Shown here piece after piece: positions 9,320 through 17,455 of a stretch of 64,000 bases of DNA. Each line of letters starts with the position of its first letter. Within the stretch, counting starts at the first letter, position 1. The DNA lies in contig AP024675.1 of the NCBI GenBank assembly GCA_025998875.1, forward strand, positions 1,895,549 to 1,959,548, in the 5' to 3' direction. The position numbers were made by a program, and so were the translations under genes. The notes under the pieces were generated by a model. It did no database searches and was not told the origin of the DNA. It was given only the letters and a program-made list of their open reading frames with translations. The DNA is from Bacteroidota bacterium. GTDB taxonomy: Bacteria; Bacteroidota; Rhodothermia; JANXDC01.

Positions 9320-10363
9320 TCAGCGTCCGAGTTTGCTTCGCAGCGCGCTCAGGGCTTTGGGGAAAGGAGGGCGAAGAATCCCCTCTTCGGTGATAAAGGC
9401 CGTAACGAGTCGGGCTGGGGTCACGTCGAAGGCCGGATTGTAGACCGGCGATCCCTCTGGGGCGATGGGTATGCCTCGAAAATGGGTGAGCTCTTCGGCC
9501 GGACGCTCTTCTATGGGGATATCCTCGCCCCGCTCCAGGGAGAAATCGATGCTCGAGCTCGGTACGGCTACGTAGAACGGGATACCGTGCGCCCGGGCTA
9601 GTACGGCCAGTCCGTAGGTGCCGATCTTGTTGGCCACATCGCCCCGGGAGGTGACCCGATCGGCGCCCACGATCACCGCGTCCACCCGGTGCTGTTGCAT
9701 GAGGTAGGCCGCCGCACTATCGGGGATGATGGCAAAGGAAACGCCGGCCTCTTTGAGCTCAAAGGCGGTCAGGCGCGAGCCCTGTAGATAGGGGCGCGTC
9801 TCGCACGCCCATACGTGCAGGGGCCATCCCCGCTCCCGGGCCAGCAAGATGGGGGCCAGCGCGGTGCCATAGGCCGAGGTGGCCAGCGCGCCCGTGTTGC
9901 AGTGGGTAAGCAGGCGCATATGGGGCCTGAGCAGGCGAAGGCCGTGTTCTCCGATACGCCGGTTTTGCGCTTCATCCTCGGCCTGGATGGCCAGCGCCTC
10001 GGCCAGCAGGGCTTCTTGGATCTCTTCTACGGGTCGATCCCGGAGCGCTTCAGCCCGTCTTCGCATGCGCTCCAGCGCCCAGAACAGGTTCACCGCCGTC
10101 GGGCGGGCCGTGCCCAGATAGCGAATCAGTTCTTCCATGCGCGCCCAGAAGCTCTGTGCATCTTCGTCCCGCAGGCCCAGGTAGAGGCCAAAGGCGGCCG
10201 CAATACCGATGGCCGGTGCGCCGCGTACGCGCATGGATCGGATGGCCTCCCAGACCTCCTCGACCGTCCCCAGATCCAGCCAGCGCACCTCATGGGGCAA
10301 CAGGGTCTGATCGAGCACCCGGAGGTGCCTTCCCGTCCAGAGCAGAGGGCGCAGTGTGCTCAT
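9320..10363 (-). CDS. mtnA: S-methyl-5-thioribose-1-phosphate isomerase
   Basis: MtnA (347 aa) converts methylthioribose-1-phosphate to methylthioribulose-1-phosphate in methionine salvage. The family core is present: RGAPAIGIAAA near residue 50, the catalytic Cys155 in THCNTGALAT and Asp235 in VGADRV. Length is normal. It is the last gene of a coupled operon and its start overlaps the end of the preceding membrane-protein gene by four bases. Other salvage genes (mtnB, mtnC, mtnK) are not nearby. A ribose-1,5-bisphosphate isomerase activity is possible in this fold but the motif set fits MtnA. Confidence 0.92.
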   Translation of the reverse strand: MSTLRPLLWTGRHLRVLDQTLLPHEVRWLDLGTVEEVWEAIRSMRVRGAPAIGIAAAFGLYLGLRDEDAQSFWARMEELIRYLGTARPTAVNLFWALERMRRRAEALRDRPVEEIQEALLAEALAIQAEDEAQNRRIGEHGLRLLRPHMRLLTHCNTGALATSAYGTALAPILLARERGWPLHVWACETRPYLQGSRLTAFELKEAGVSFAIIPDSAAAYLMQQHRVDAVIVGADRVTSRGDVANKIGTYGLAVLARAHGIPFYVAVPSSSIDFSLERGEDIPIEERPAEELTHFRGIPIAPEGSPVYNPAFDVTPARLVTAFITEEGILRPPFPKALSALRSKLGR

Positions 10364-10842
10364 GGTTCGTCCTCGGGTGCCGTGTACCGAGCGCCGAAGC
10401 CAGCTCCCAGGGCGCCGCCGAGGGCGCCGAAGAGCATGCCCAGCAACAGATTGGAGATCCCGGAAAAGATAAGCAGTCGGGTTCCGGAGGTGCTCTGTCG
10501 CACCCGCTCCCAGAACGCCGCATCGGGGCTTTCCTGCTGGCTCAGCTCCTCAAGCCCCCTGCGGACTTCAGCGCCCAGATCGATGCCCAACTCGTAGAGC
10601 ACCAGCATGCCCACCAGCGACCACAATCCGCCCATGAATCCGGCCAGCAGGCCCATGCGCAGGCCCTGCGCGTAGGTGAGGGGAAGGCGGTTCTGAGCGC
10701 TATACAGATACGGCCCCAGAAGGGCGCCCAGCACAACCCCTGCACAGCAGAACAGGTTGAGCACACTCAGAGCCGGAAGTAAAAAGGTCAGCGCGATGGC
10801 CAGAGAGCTTACGAAAGCGGCCTGCCAGAACGTAATGCGCAT
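10360..10842 (-). CDS. integral membrane protein (DUF4199-like)
   Basis: The 160-residue product has predicted membrane helices at roughly residues 7-28, 30-48, 65-85 and 125-152, with a glycine-rich last helix (LLLGMLFGALGGALGAGFG). A soluble charged loop between helices 3 and 4 holds EELSQQ. The pattern of four helices with a late cytosolic loop is like DUF4199 proteins of Bacteroidota. It shares its layout with the upstream neighbour, so the two may be paralogues. Function is unknown; it overlaps mtnA by four bases. Confidence 0.55.
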   Translation of the reverse strand: MRITFWQAAFVSSLAIALTFLLPALSVLNLFCCAGVVLGALLGPYLYSAQNRLPLTYAQGLRMGLLAGFMGGLWSLVGMLVLYELGIDLGAEVRRGLEELSQQESPDAAFWERVRQSTSGTRLLIFSGISNLLLGMLFGALGGALGAGFGARYTAPEDEP

Positions 10843-10845
10843 CGA

Positions 10846-11421
10846 CTACGCGCTCGATTCCGGAGGTTTCAGCAGAATGCCCCGTCCCAGGAGGGCGCCG
10901 AAGATGCCCCCGAGGATGCCAAAGACGCCGGCAAAGAGGAAGCTGCGGACCACGCCGGAGAGATGTCGCTGCCGGTCGAATTCCCGCTCAATGCCCTCGA
11001 TGATCTGGGTTTTCTGCTCTTCCGGGATGCGCTCATTGAGCTCGACGGACTGGATCATACGCTCCTTGAGCTGGGCGGGAATGCCGGGGTCGAGCCTCTG
11101 CCAGCCCCAGTTGAGCAGGGTCGAAAGCAAGACGGCCAGAAATCCGGCTCCGATACCCATGGCCACAGCTTCGCCACCGCGCAGGGTGGCGTTTCCGTAC
11201 GTGCGGGCGAAGTGCCATACCGCGCTGAAGCCGGAAAAAAGCACCAGCAGGCAGCTCACCACGGTGGCCCCGATCTGGAAGGGGTTGAGCAGGCTTCCGC
11301 TAGGCCTCTGGGACAACTGCAGAAGCACGAAAACAACCCCGACGGCGAACATGAGCACACCCGTAAGCAGGCCCCCCATCAGGATCGAGGGCAGTTTCAG
11401 CGCTTCCGGACGTGTTTCCAT
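10846..11421 (-). CDS. integral membrane protein (DUF4199-like), paralogue of next gene
   Basis: The 191-residue protein starts at 11421 (METRPEALKL), inside the end of the DUF2085 gene. It has helices at about 10-35, 45-65, 85-105 and 160-182, and a charged loop between helices 3 and 4 (EEQKTQIIEGIEREFDRQ). The final Gly-rich helix (GVFGILGGIFGALLG) closely mirrors that of the following gene, which supports duplication. A longer upstream frame exists but overlaps the DUF2085 gene heavily and is not credible. Function is unknown. Confidence 0.55.
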   Translation of the reverse strand: METRPEALKLPSILMGGLLTGVLMFAVGVVFVLLQLSQRPSGSLLNPFQIGATVVSCLLVLFSGFSAVWHFARTYGNATLRGGEAVAMGIGAGFLAVLLSTLLNWGWQRLDPGIPAQLKERMIQSVELNERIPEEQKTQIIEGIEREFDRQRHLSGVVRSFLFAGVFGILGGIFGALLGRGILLKPPESSA

Positions 11422-11903
11422 GAGCAAGCCTCCTCCGTTGGGTTCGAGTTCCGGGTCGCGCCTCCGAGCGCAACCCATCCCAGGGTGCTGTATAGTCCGC
11501 TCAGGATTCCTAGGAGCAGTCCCGTCAGGAGTCGGGACGGCACCGTACCTCCCTGCCACCACCCCCACAGCCAGTCGAGCCCCATGAGCAACAGGGCCAG
11601 GGTGATCCATGCGGGTCCATGGCGGCGCAGGATCGCCTGGTGCGCTTCGGCCAGGGGGGCCAGCAGGGAGCCCATGAGGAGCCCTCCCAGCACACCTGTA
11701 CAGCGGTGGCAGACGGCCAGGGGGATGGGGCCAATCCAGAAGGATCGATCCGGTATCTGGTGGCAGAGGCCGCTGTAGAAGCGAAAGCACGGACTCTGCC
11801 AGGCTTCCCAGAGGGAGTCATACAGAAAAGCGGGCAAGGCCGTGCCCGCCCAGAGCAGGGCGAAAGCCACCCAGGCCGTCCCATATGCGAATAGGCGTCG
11901 CAT
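11397..11903 (-). CDS. DUF2085 membrane protein
   Basis: This 168-residue protein has the DUF2085 signature: SGLCHQIPDRSF followed by AVCHRCTG near residues 45-70, with His and Cys residues next to membrane helices. Several further helices follow. The Cys/His pairs suggest metal or redox chemistry at the membrane, but no activity is known to me. Its ATG overlaps the TGA of the E1 gene by one base, and its end overlaps the next membrane-protein gene by 25 bases, so translation of the operon is coupled. Confidence 0.75.
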   Translation of the reverse strand: MRRLFAYGTAWVAFALLWAGTALPAFLYDSLWEAWQSPCFRFYSGLCHQIPDRSFWIGPIPLAVCHRCTGVLGGLLMGSLLAPLAEAHQAILRRHGPAWITLALLLMGLDWLWGWWQGGTVPSRLLTGLLLGILSGLYSTLGWVALGGATRNSNPTEEACSWKHVRKR

Positions 11904-13891
11904 CAGAAACGCAGTACCTCCCGCACCACCTCTGGCAGGCGGTCTTTGGGCCAGTAGACGTGCCGCTCCAGCTGTTCGCTGAACGGGATGGGGATATCCA
12001 GCGAAGCGATCCGATATACCGGCGCGTCCAGATCCCGGAAGGCCTCTTCTCCGATCGTGGCCGCAATCTCCGCCCCCACGCCTCCGGTCAGATTGGCCTC
12101 GTGCAAGACCACGACCCGATTGATGCGGCGCACGGACTCAAGGACAAGCTCCTTGTCCCAGGGCAACAGGGAGCGCAGGTCGATGACCTCCAGCGCAATG
12201 CCCTCTTCGGCCAGGCGTTCGGCCAGTTCCAGCGCCCAGTGCACTCCGAGCCCATAGGTGACGATGAGCAGGTCCCTTCCCGGCCGGGCGATGCGGGCGC
12301 GTCCGATTTCGATCGTATATGGAGCCGAGGGCACAGGGCCTTTGAGGCTGCGGTACAGCAGCTTGTGCTCGAAATACAGAACGGGGTTGGGGTCTTCGAT
12401 GGCGGCCAGCAGCAGCCCCTTGGCATCCTCGGGCGTCGCCGGAGCCACGAGCTTCAGTCCGGGCACGTGCAGAAACCAGGCCTCTGGGTTCTGGGAGTGG
12501 AAGGGCCCGGCCCCGGTGCCCCCTCCGGCCGGGAGCCGGATCGTTACGTTTACCGCCGCCCCCCAGCGATAGTGCGTTTTGGCCAGGTTGTTGACGATCT
12601 GGTTGAACCCGCAGGAGACGAAATCGGCGAACTGCATCTCCACAACGGGCTTGAAGCCCTCCAGGGCCAGCCCCAACGCGGCGCCGATGGCGCCGGATTC
12701 AATAATGGGCGTGTTGCGCACGCGCGCTTTGCCGAAGCGCTCCAGGAAGCCCTCGGTGACCTTGAAGACCCCGCCGTATTCGGCGATGTCCTGGCCCATG
12801 AGGATCACCGTCGGGTCGCGCTCCATGGCCTGCCAGAGGGCCTCGGAGATGGCGTCCAGGTAACGCTTCTCCGGGGTTGGGCCCTCCGGGCGCGTGGTGC
12901 GCACCGGGCTGGGTGCGTACACATCGGCCAGTTCCCGTTCGGGCGTGCTCTCCGGCCACGGGGCGGAGAGGGCGTCCTCGACGGCCTCCTCGATCTGCGC
13001 CCGGATGCGGGCCTCTACGGCGGATTGGAAGGAGGCATCCAGCACCCCTTCGGACTCCAGCCGACGGGTAAAGAGCAGAATGGGATCTCGCTGGGCCCAG
13101 TGTTCAAATAACTCTCGGGGCACATATCGGGTGCCGGAGGCCTCTTCATGGCCCCGCATGCGGAAGGTGATCGCCTCGATGAGGGTGGGGCCTCCGCCGG
13201 CGCGGGCCTTTTCGGCCGCATACCGGACGGCCTCGTAGACGACCAGCACGTCGTTGCCGTCGATCTGAAACCCCTCCATGCCGTAGCCGATGGCCCGATC
13301 GGAAAGCCGTTCGCAGGCGTACTGCTCGTACGTGGGGGTGGAGAGGGCATATCCGTTGTTTTCGATCAAGAACACCACGGGCAGCTTCCATATAGCGGCC
13401 AGGTTGAGGGCTTCATGAAAGTCGCCTTCGCTTGTGGCCCCTTCCCCCATGAAGGCCAGGGCCACGCGCTTTTCGCCCCGGAGCTGAAAGGCCAGCGCGA
13501 CACCATCGGCCACGGGAAGCATGGCCCCCAGGTGGGAGATCATGCCGATGATCCGGTACTCGGGGGCGCCGAAATGAAAGGTGCGATCCCGTCCTTTCGT
13601 AAACCCACCCGCCTTGCCCATGAGCTGGCGGAAGAGGCGCTTAAGATCCACCCCCCGGGTGGTGAACACGCCCAGGTTGCGGTGCAACGGCAGGATCACA
13701 TCATCCGGCTCCAGGGCGTAGGTGGCCCCTACGGAGATGGCCTCCTGTCCGATGCCGGAAAACCACTTCGACAGCTTCCCCTGCCGGAGCAGAAGCAACA
13801 TGCGCTCCTCGATACGGCGGGGCAGGAGCAAGTAATAGTACAGCTCCCGGAGCTGGGTGGCGGTGAGCGAGAGCGTACCGGTCTGGAGCAT
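11903..13891 (-). CDS. 2-oxo acid dehydrogenase E1, fused alpha and beta subunits
   Basis: The 662-residue enzyme is a thiamine-diphosphate-dependent E1 component. The N-terminal half is the alpha-type domain with the ThDP motif GEGATSEGDFHEA ... IENN around residues 150-185; the C-terminal half (from ~340) is the transketolase-like beta domain (ILMGQDIAEYGG, MQFADFV). Fused E1 proteins are common in Bacteroidota and act on branched-chain 2-oxo acids or pyruvate; the substrate cannot be fixed here. E2 and E3 are not in the window. The ATG at 13891 is preferred over TTG at 13900 because of an AAGG site just upstream. A promoter-like sequence lies 31 bases before it. Confidence 0.9.
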   Translation of the reverse strand: MLQTGTLSLTATQLRELYYYLLLPRRIEERMLLLLRQGKLSKWFSGIGQEAISVGATYALEPDDVILPLHRNLGVFTTRGVDLKRLFRQLMGKAGGFTKGRDRTFHFGAPEYRIIGMISHLGAMLPVADGVALAFQLRGEKRVALAFMGEGATSEGDFHEALNLAAIWKLPVVFLIENNGYALSTPTYEQYACERLSDRAIGYGMEGFQIDGNDVLVVYEAVRYAAEKARAGGGPTLIEAITFRMRGHEEASGTRYVPRELFEHWAQRDPILLFTRRLESEGVLDASFQSAVEARIRAQIEEAVEDALSAPWPESTPERELADVYAPSPVRTTRPEGPTPEKRYLDAISEALWQAMERDPTVILMGQDIAEYGGVFKVTEGFLERFGKARVRNTPIIESGAIGAALGLALEGFKPVVEMQFADFVSCGFNQIVNNLAKTHYRWGAAVNVTIRLPAGGGTGAGPFHSQNPEAWFLHVPGLKLVAPATPEDAKGLLLAAIEDPNPVLYFEHKLLYRSLKGPVPSAPYTIEIGRARIARPGRDLLIVTYGLGVHWALELAERLAEEGIALEVIDLRSLLPWDKELVLESVRRINRVVVLHEANLTGGVGAEIAATIGEEAFRDLDAPVYRIASLDIPIPFSEQLERHVYWPKDRLPEVVREVLRF

Positions 13892-13921
13892 GGCCTTCAA
13901 TCCGAACTGGTGGGATACAGC

Positions 13922-13950
13922 AAATTACCCGGGCCGAGCAAATAGATCAA
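13922..13950 (-). promoter_or_regulatory. promoter for the E1 operon
   Basis: On the minus strand TTGATC (13950-13945), a 17-base spacer and TAATTT (13927-13922) form a good promoter; the -10 region continues as TAATTTG, close to the Bacteroidota TANNTTTG element. Its -35 box overlaps the stop codon of the upstream M28 peptidase gene. Confidence 0.5.
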
Positions 13951-15536
13951 AGCCGCCGCACCCGATCGGCCAGTTCACGTACCAGTTCGTAGAGCAGTAG
14001 GGCGGTTTTGCGAAGCTTTTCCCGGTTGATCTTCTCCCAGCTGTCCGTGGGCCGGTGATAATCATCAAGCGGGCTCTGGCGGGTCCAGTTCTCTCCCATG
14101 CCGTCGGTGAAGAAGGCGACCGGGACCCCGCGTTGCGCCCAGGAATACTGATCGCTGCGCTCATAGAGCCGTGCCGGATGCGCCGGATCATCGAAGCTGA
14201 GGTCCAGCACGAATAGCCCGAGCCGTCGGTTTACGGACTCTATGGTCGTCTGCAGGGCAGGTCGCAGGCGGGCCGCCCCGATAAGGTAGAGCGTATCGGC
14301 CGAAGTGCGGCCCACCATATCCACGTTGATCTTCGCCAGCACACGCCGGATTTGGATCCGGCGCGGTAGGTGGCGTACCAGCCATTCCGATCCGAGCAGG
14401 CCCTGCTCTTCTGCGCTGTACCAGGCAAAGAGCACGCTTCGGGCCGGTTGCCGGCCGGCTCTCCAGTCCTCGGCCAGCGCGGCGGCTACGCTCAACAGGG
14501 CCACCGAACCCGAGGCGTTGTCATCCGCACCCGGATAGACCTCTCCATCGAAGACACCCAGGTGATCATAGTGAGCTCCGAGCACGATCCATTGATCGGC
14601 TCGATTCCGGCCGGGCACGTAGGCGAGCACGTTTTCCGTGCTGTCTCTACGCTCCCATAGCGCCAGCTGCACGGACAGGCGCACGGGCAGGGCCGCCGGG
14701 GTCAGGGGGGCTCCGAGTCGGGCGCTGTCTCGGAGGGCCTCGTAGCGCTCCCCGAAGAGCAGGCGCCCCAGATCCGGATGCCCGAACAGCAGGGGGCGCT
14801 CCAGCGCGAAGCCCTCCTCGGCTTCCAAACGCATGGCCGGACCGAGCAGGTTGGGGCGCAGGCGGTCCCAGTTCTCCAGCAGATCGGGCTCTTCAAAAAT
14901 GATCAGGCCCGCGGCCCGGTGCACGAAAAGGGCGTTAAGGAGTTTGTATTCCGCCCCGCCCAGATCCAGCGAATCATCCAGAAACGGGATATGGCGCACG
15001 GAAAGCGTCCGAGGCGCGCCGGAGAAGACCACCAGTATCCTGCCCTCCGCATCCAGTCCGGCCAGGTCATCGTGTTCGGAGGTGCTAATGCCGTATCCGG
15101 CGAAGAGCACCTGGAGGGTATCCCACCGACCCGGCAGGGCGTATTCGTTGAGGGCGTAGAAATACCGGCCTACGGATAGCGGCCGGCTCTGCTCCCCGTT
15201 GTGAAGCACAAGATAGGTGCGGCTGGTGTCGAGCAGACGCACGCGCACGGGGAAGCGCTGCAGGTAGGATCCGTCCTCAGCCGCCCCGGGCAGGCCCAGG
15301 CTACGCAACCGATCGAGCAGAAGCTGCGCCGCCCGGCGCTGGCCCGGGGTCGTGCTCAGGCGTCCGCTCAGGGAGTCGGAGCTGAGCATCTGGCCCACGG
15401 AATCCGCCCAAGCCGGCAGGCGGTTCAGGTATAGCCTTCCGGGTAGGGGTTCACCGGAGCCCAGTTGTGCAGGCGTCCGGCAGGCGCCGAGGAGAAACAG
15501 CAGGGCGATCGTGGAGCCCAAAGAGGAGCGTTTCAT
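13947..15536 (-). CDS. M28-family zinc metallopeptidase, lipoprotein
   Basis: The product (529 aa from the ATG at 15536) has a lipoprotein signal peptide ending in LLGAC. A PA-like insert probably lies around residues 130-270, followed by the M28 catalytic domain. Zinc-site motifs are clear: GAHYDHLG, GADDNASG, and SAEEQGLLGSEW, plus a downstream DM. M28 enzymes are usually aminopeptidases of the envelope. The longer frame beginning at 15575 would hide the signal peptide and is less likely. It follows the beta-CASP gene by 14 bases, so the two are co-transcribed. Confidence 0.87.
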   Translation of the reverse strand: MKRSSLGSTIALLFLLGACRTPAQLGSGEPLPGRLYLNRLPAWADSVGQMLSSDSLSGRLSTTPGQRRAAQLLLDRLRSLGLPGAAEDGSYLQRFPVRVRLLDTSRTYLVLHNGEQSRPLSVGRYFYALNEYALPGRWDTLQVLFAGYGISTSEHDDLAGLDAEGRILVVFSGAPRTLSVRHIPFLDDSLDLGGAEYKLLNALFVHRAAGLIIFEEPDLLENWDRLRPNLLGPAMRLEAEEGFALERPLLFGHPDLGRLLFGERYEALRDSARLGAPLTPAALPVRLSVQLALWERRDSTENVLAYVPGRNRADQWIVLGAHYDHLGVFDGEVYPGADDNASGSVALLSVAAALAEDWRAGRQPARSVLFAWYSAEEQGLLGSEWLVRHLPRRIQIRRVLAKINVDMVGRTSADTLYLIGAARLRPALQTTIESVNRRLGLFVLDLSFDDPAHPARLYERSDQYSWAQRGVPVAFFTDGMGENWTRQSPLDDYHRPTDSWEKINREKLRKTALLLYELVRELADRVRRL

Positions 15537-15550
15537 GGGTGGGGTTCCAT

Positions 15551-16948
15551 TTAGATCGTGTACGTCTGTCGCCATTCCGGAATTTCGACGCGCCGGGCTC
15601 CGCGCGTCCGCAACGCTTCGGCCAGGGCCTGCTGGCGGGAGTATTCCCCGTGCACCAGGAAAATGGTTTTGAGCCGACCCGTGATCAAAGGGGCACTCCA
15701 GCGCAGGAGCTCTTCGTGATCGGCGTGCGCACTATAGGCGGGGATGGTGACCACCTCGGCGCGCACACGGAAGGGTTCGCCGAAAATGTTGACCTCTTTT
15801 TGCCCCTCGACAAGGCGACGGCAGAGCGTGTGCTCAGCGCAAAAGCCCACGATAAGAATCGTGGTCCGGTGGTCCCCGATATGCTGGCGCAGGTGGTGCA
15901 GGATGCGCCCGCCTTCCATCATCCCGGAGGCGGCGATGATGATGGCCGGCAGGCGCAGATCATTGAGCCGTTTGGAGGCTTCCGCATCCACCACGTATTG
16001 CAGGTTGGCGAACCCGAACGGATCCGGATCCCGGTGTAGGAGCTGGCGGGTCTCCCGGTCAAAGCAGTCTGGATGGGCTTTATAGATGGCCGTGGCGTCG
16101 ATGGCCAGGGGGCTATCCAGGAAAACCGGGATCTCCGGCAGGGCGCCCTCGCGGAAGAGCTGGTTCAGGTCGTAGAGGATCTCCTGGGTGCGGCCCACGC
16201 TGAAGGCGGGTATGAGGACCTTGCCCCCCCGCGCGGCGGTGCGCATGATAGCCTCGGCCAGCCGAGCGCGCGCACCCTCAATGGGCTCATGGGACTGACC
16301 TCCGTAGGTGGATTCCAGAAGCAGGTAATCCACCTCGGGCATGGGCTGGGGATCGCGCAGAATGGGCATGCCGTAACGACCCAGATCACCGGAAAACCCG
16401 ATGCGGACGGGACCTCCGCGGCGGCGCACCTCCAACACCACGTGTGCGGAGCCCAAGATATGCCCGGCATCCCGAAAGGTGAACGTAAAGGCCGGATCCG
16501 GGGAAAAAGGCCGATTATAGGGCACGGCCACGAAATGCTCCAGCACGGCCTCGGCGTCTTCGAGCCGGTACAGGGGTTCGACCGGAGGTTCTCCGCGCCT
16601 GGCCCGGCGACGATTGACGAATTCCACGTCTTTTTCCTGCAGATGGGCGCTGTCGCGCAGCAGGATGCTGGCCAGATCTCGTGTGGCCGGCGTGCAGAAG
16701 ACGTGTCCCCGAAATCCCAGGCGGTATAGCGTGGGCAGGTTGCCGCAGTGATCGATGTGGGCATGGGAGAGGATCACATACGGGATCTGGGCCGGATCGA
16801 AGCCGACTTGCCGGTTGCGCGCGTAGGTTTCGGCCCGTCGCCCCTGAAAGAGCCCGGCTTCCAAGAGCAGCTTTGGCCCCTGGGGGGGCTCGAGCAGGTA
16901 CATGGATCCGGTTACCGTGCGTGTGGCGCCCAGAAAATGCAGCAGCAT
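15551..16948 (-). CDS. beta-CASP metallo-beta-lactamase-fold RNase
   Basis: The 465-residue protein combines a metallo-beta-lactamase domain with a beta-CASP insert and is of the Ysh1/CPSF73-like bacterial type. Motif 2 is HAHIDHCG near residue 63, motif 3 lies in the GHILGSAHV region, motif 4 in FSGDLG, and the C-terminal SAHADHEEL closes the metal site. Such enzymes process RNA as endo- or exonucleases. Length matches the family. It is cytoplasmic (no signal peptide) although both neighbours are lipoproteins. Confidence 0.9.
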   Translation of the reverse strand: MLLHFLGATRTVTGSMYLLEPPQGPKLLLEAGLFQGRRAETYARNRQVGFDPAQIPYVILSHAHIDHCGNLPTLYRLGFRGHVFCTPATRDLASILLRDSAHLQEKDVEFVNRRRARRGEPPVEPLYRLEDAEAVLEHFVAVPYNRPFSPDPAFTFTFRDAGHILGSAHVVLEVRRRGGPVRIGFSGDLGRYGMPILRDPQPMPEVDYLLLESTYGGQSHEPIEGARARLAEAIMRTAARGGKVLIPAFSVGRTQEILYDLNQLFREGALPEIPVFLDSPLAIDATAIYKAHPDCFDRETRQLLHRDPDPFGFANLQYVVDAEASKRLNDLRLPAIIIAASGMMEGGRILHHLRQHIGDHRTTILIVGFCAEHTLCRRLVEGQKEVNIFGEPFRVRAEVVTIPAYSAHADHEELLRWSAPLITGRLKTIFLVHGEYSRQQALAEALRTRGARRVEIPEWRQTYTI

Positions 16949-16957
16949 GGGTCTGCT

Positions 16958-17347
16958 TCAGGAGCCGGTAAGTCGTTCGAACCAGGGCCTGAGGCGAAGC
17001 GAGCGCACCTCGGTTCCGGAAAACTGAACCTCGCCCTCGCCGCGAAATCGCTCCCCCTGCCGGGGACGCTGACGCATGAAGCGTCCTTCCCAGAGGATGG
17101 GATCAACGTACTGAAGCCAGTTCGTCGTATAGTGGGCCTCCAGGCTGTCTACCCGGAATACGAACCGAAAATCGGTCGAATCCGAAGAGGAAGCCAGCTC
17201 TACGGATTCCAGTACCAGCTTGCCGTAGGGAAAGCGGTCAAGCTCCGCCTGCACGGCCCCGTGTAGGGCCTCCCGGCGCGGCTCACTTCCGGGCCTGCAT
17301 CCAATAAAGCACACAGCCAGCAGGCCGAACACAACAGCGATGCGCAT
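16958..17347 (-). CDS. small lipoprotein, unknown
   Basis: The 129-residue product has a typical lipoprotein leader with lipobox FIGC near residue 16 (ATG at 17347 chosen because of the GAGG site upstream; GTG at 17353 is two codons earlier). The mature part is rich in charged residues and beta strands (RFVFRVDSL, GEGEVQFSG). No family is recognised. It lies nine bases before the beta-CASP gene and probably heads that operon; a TATCTT -10-like box is at 17381-17386 on the minus strand but without a good -35. Confidence 0.6.
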   Translation of the reverse strand: MRIAVVFGLLAVCFIGCRPGSEPRREALHGAVQAELDRFPYGKLVLESVELASSSDSTDFRFVFRVDSLEAHYTTNWLQYVDPILWEGRFMRQRPRQGERFRGEGEVQFSGTEVRSLRLRPWFERLTGS

Positions 17348-17399
17348 ACGCACTCCTCTTTGGTAGGGAGAGGAGCTATAAAGATACGGCCCGTGCCAT

Positions 17400-17430
17400 A
17401 ATAAAACAGGCCGGCAGCTGGGCCGGCCTG
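17400..17430 (-). terminator. rho-independent terminator of the subtilase gene
   Basis: A perfect 9-bp stem (CAGGCCGGC 17407-17415 with GCCGGCCTG 17422-17430) and a 6-base loop is followed on the minus strand by TTTTATT. It lies 26 bases after the subtilase stop codon. Confidence 0.8.
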
Positions 17431-17455
17431 CACCGCTATCGGTTGCTTTTTCGCA

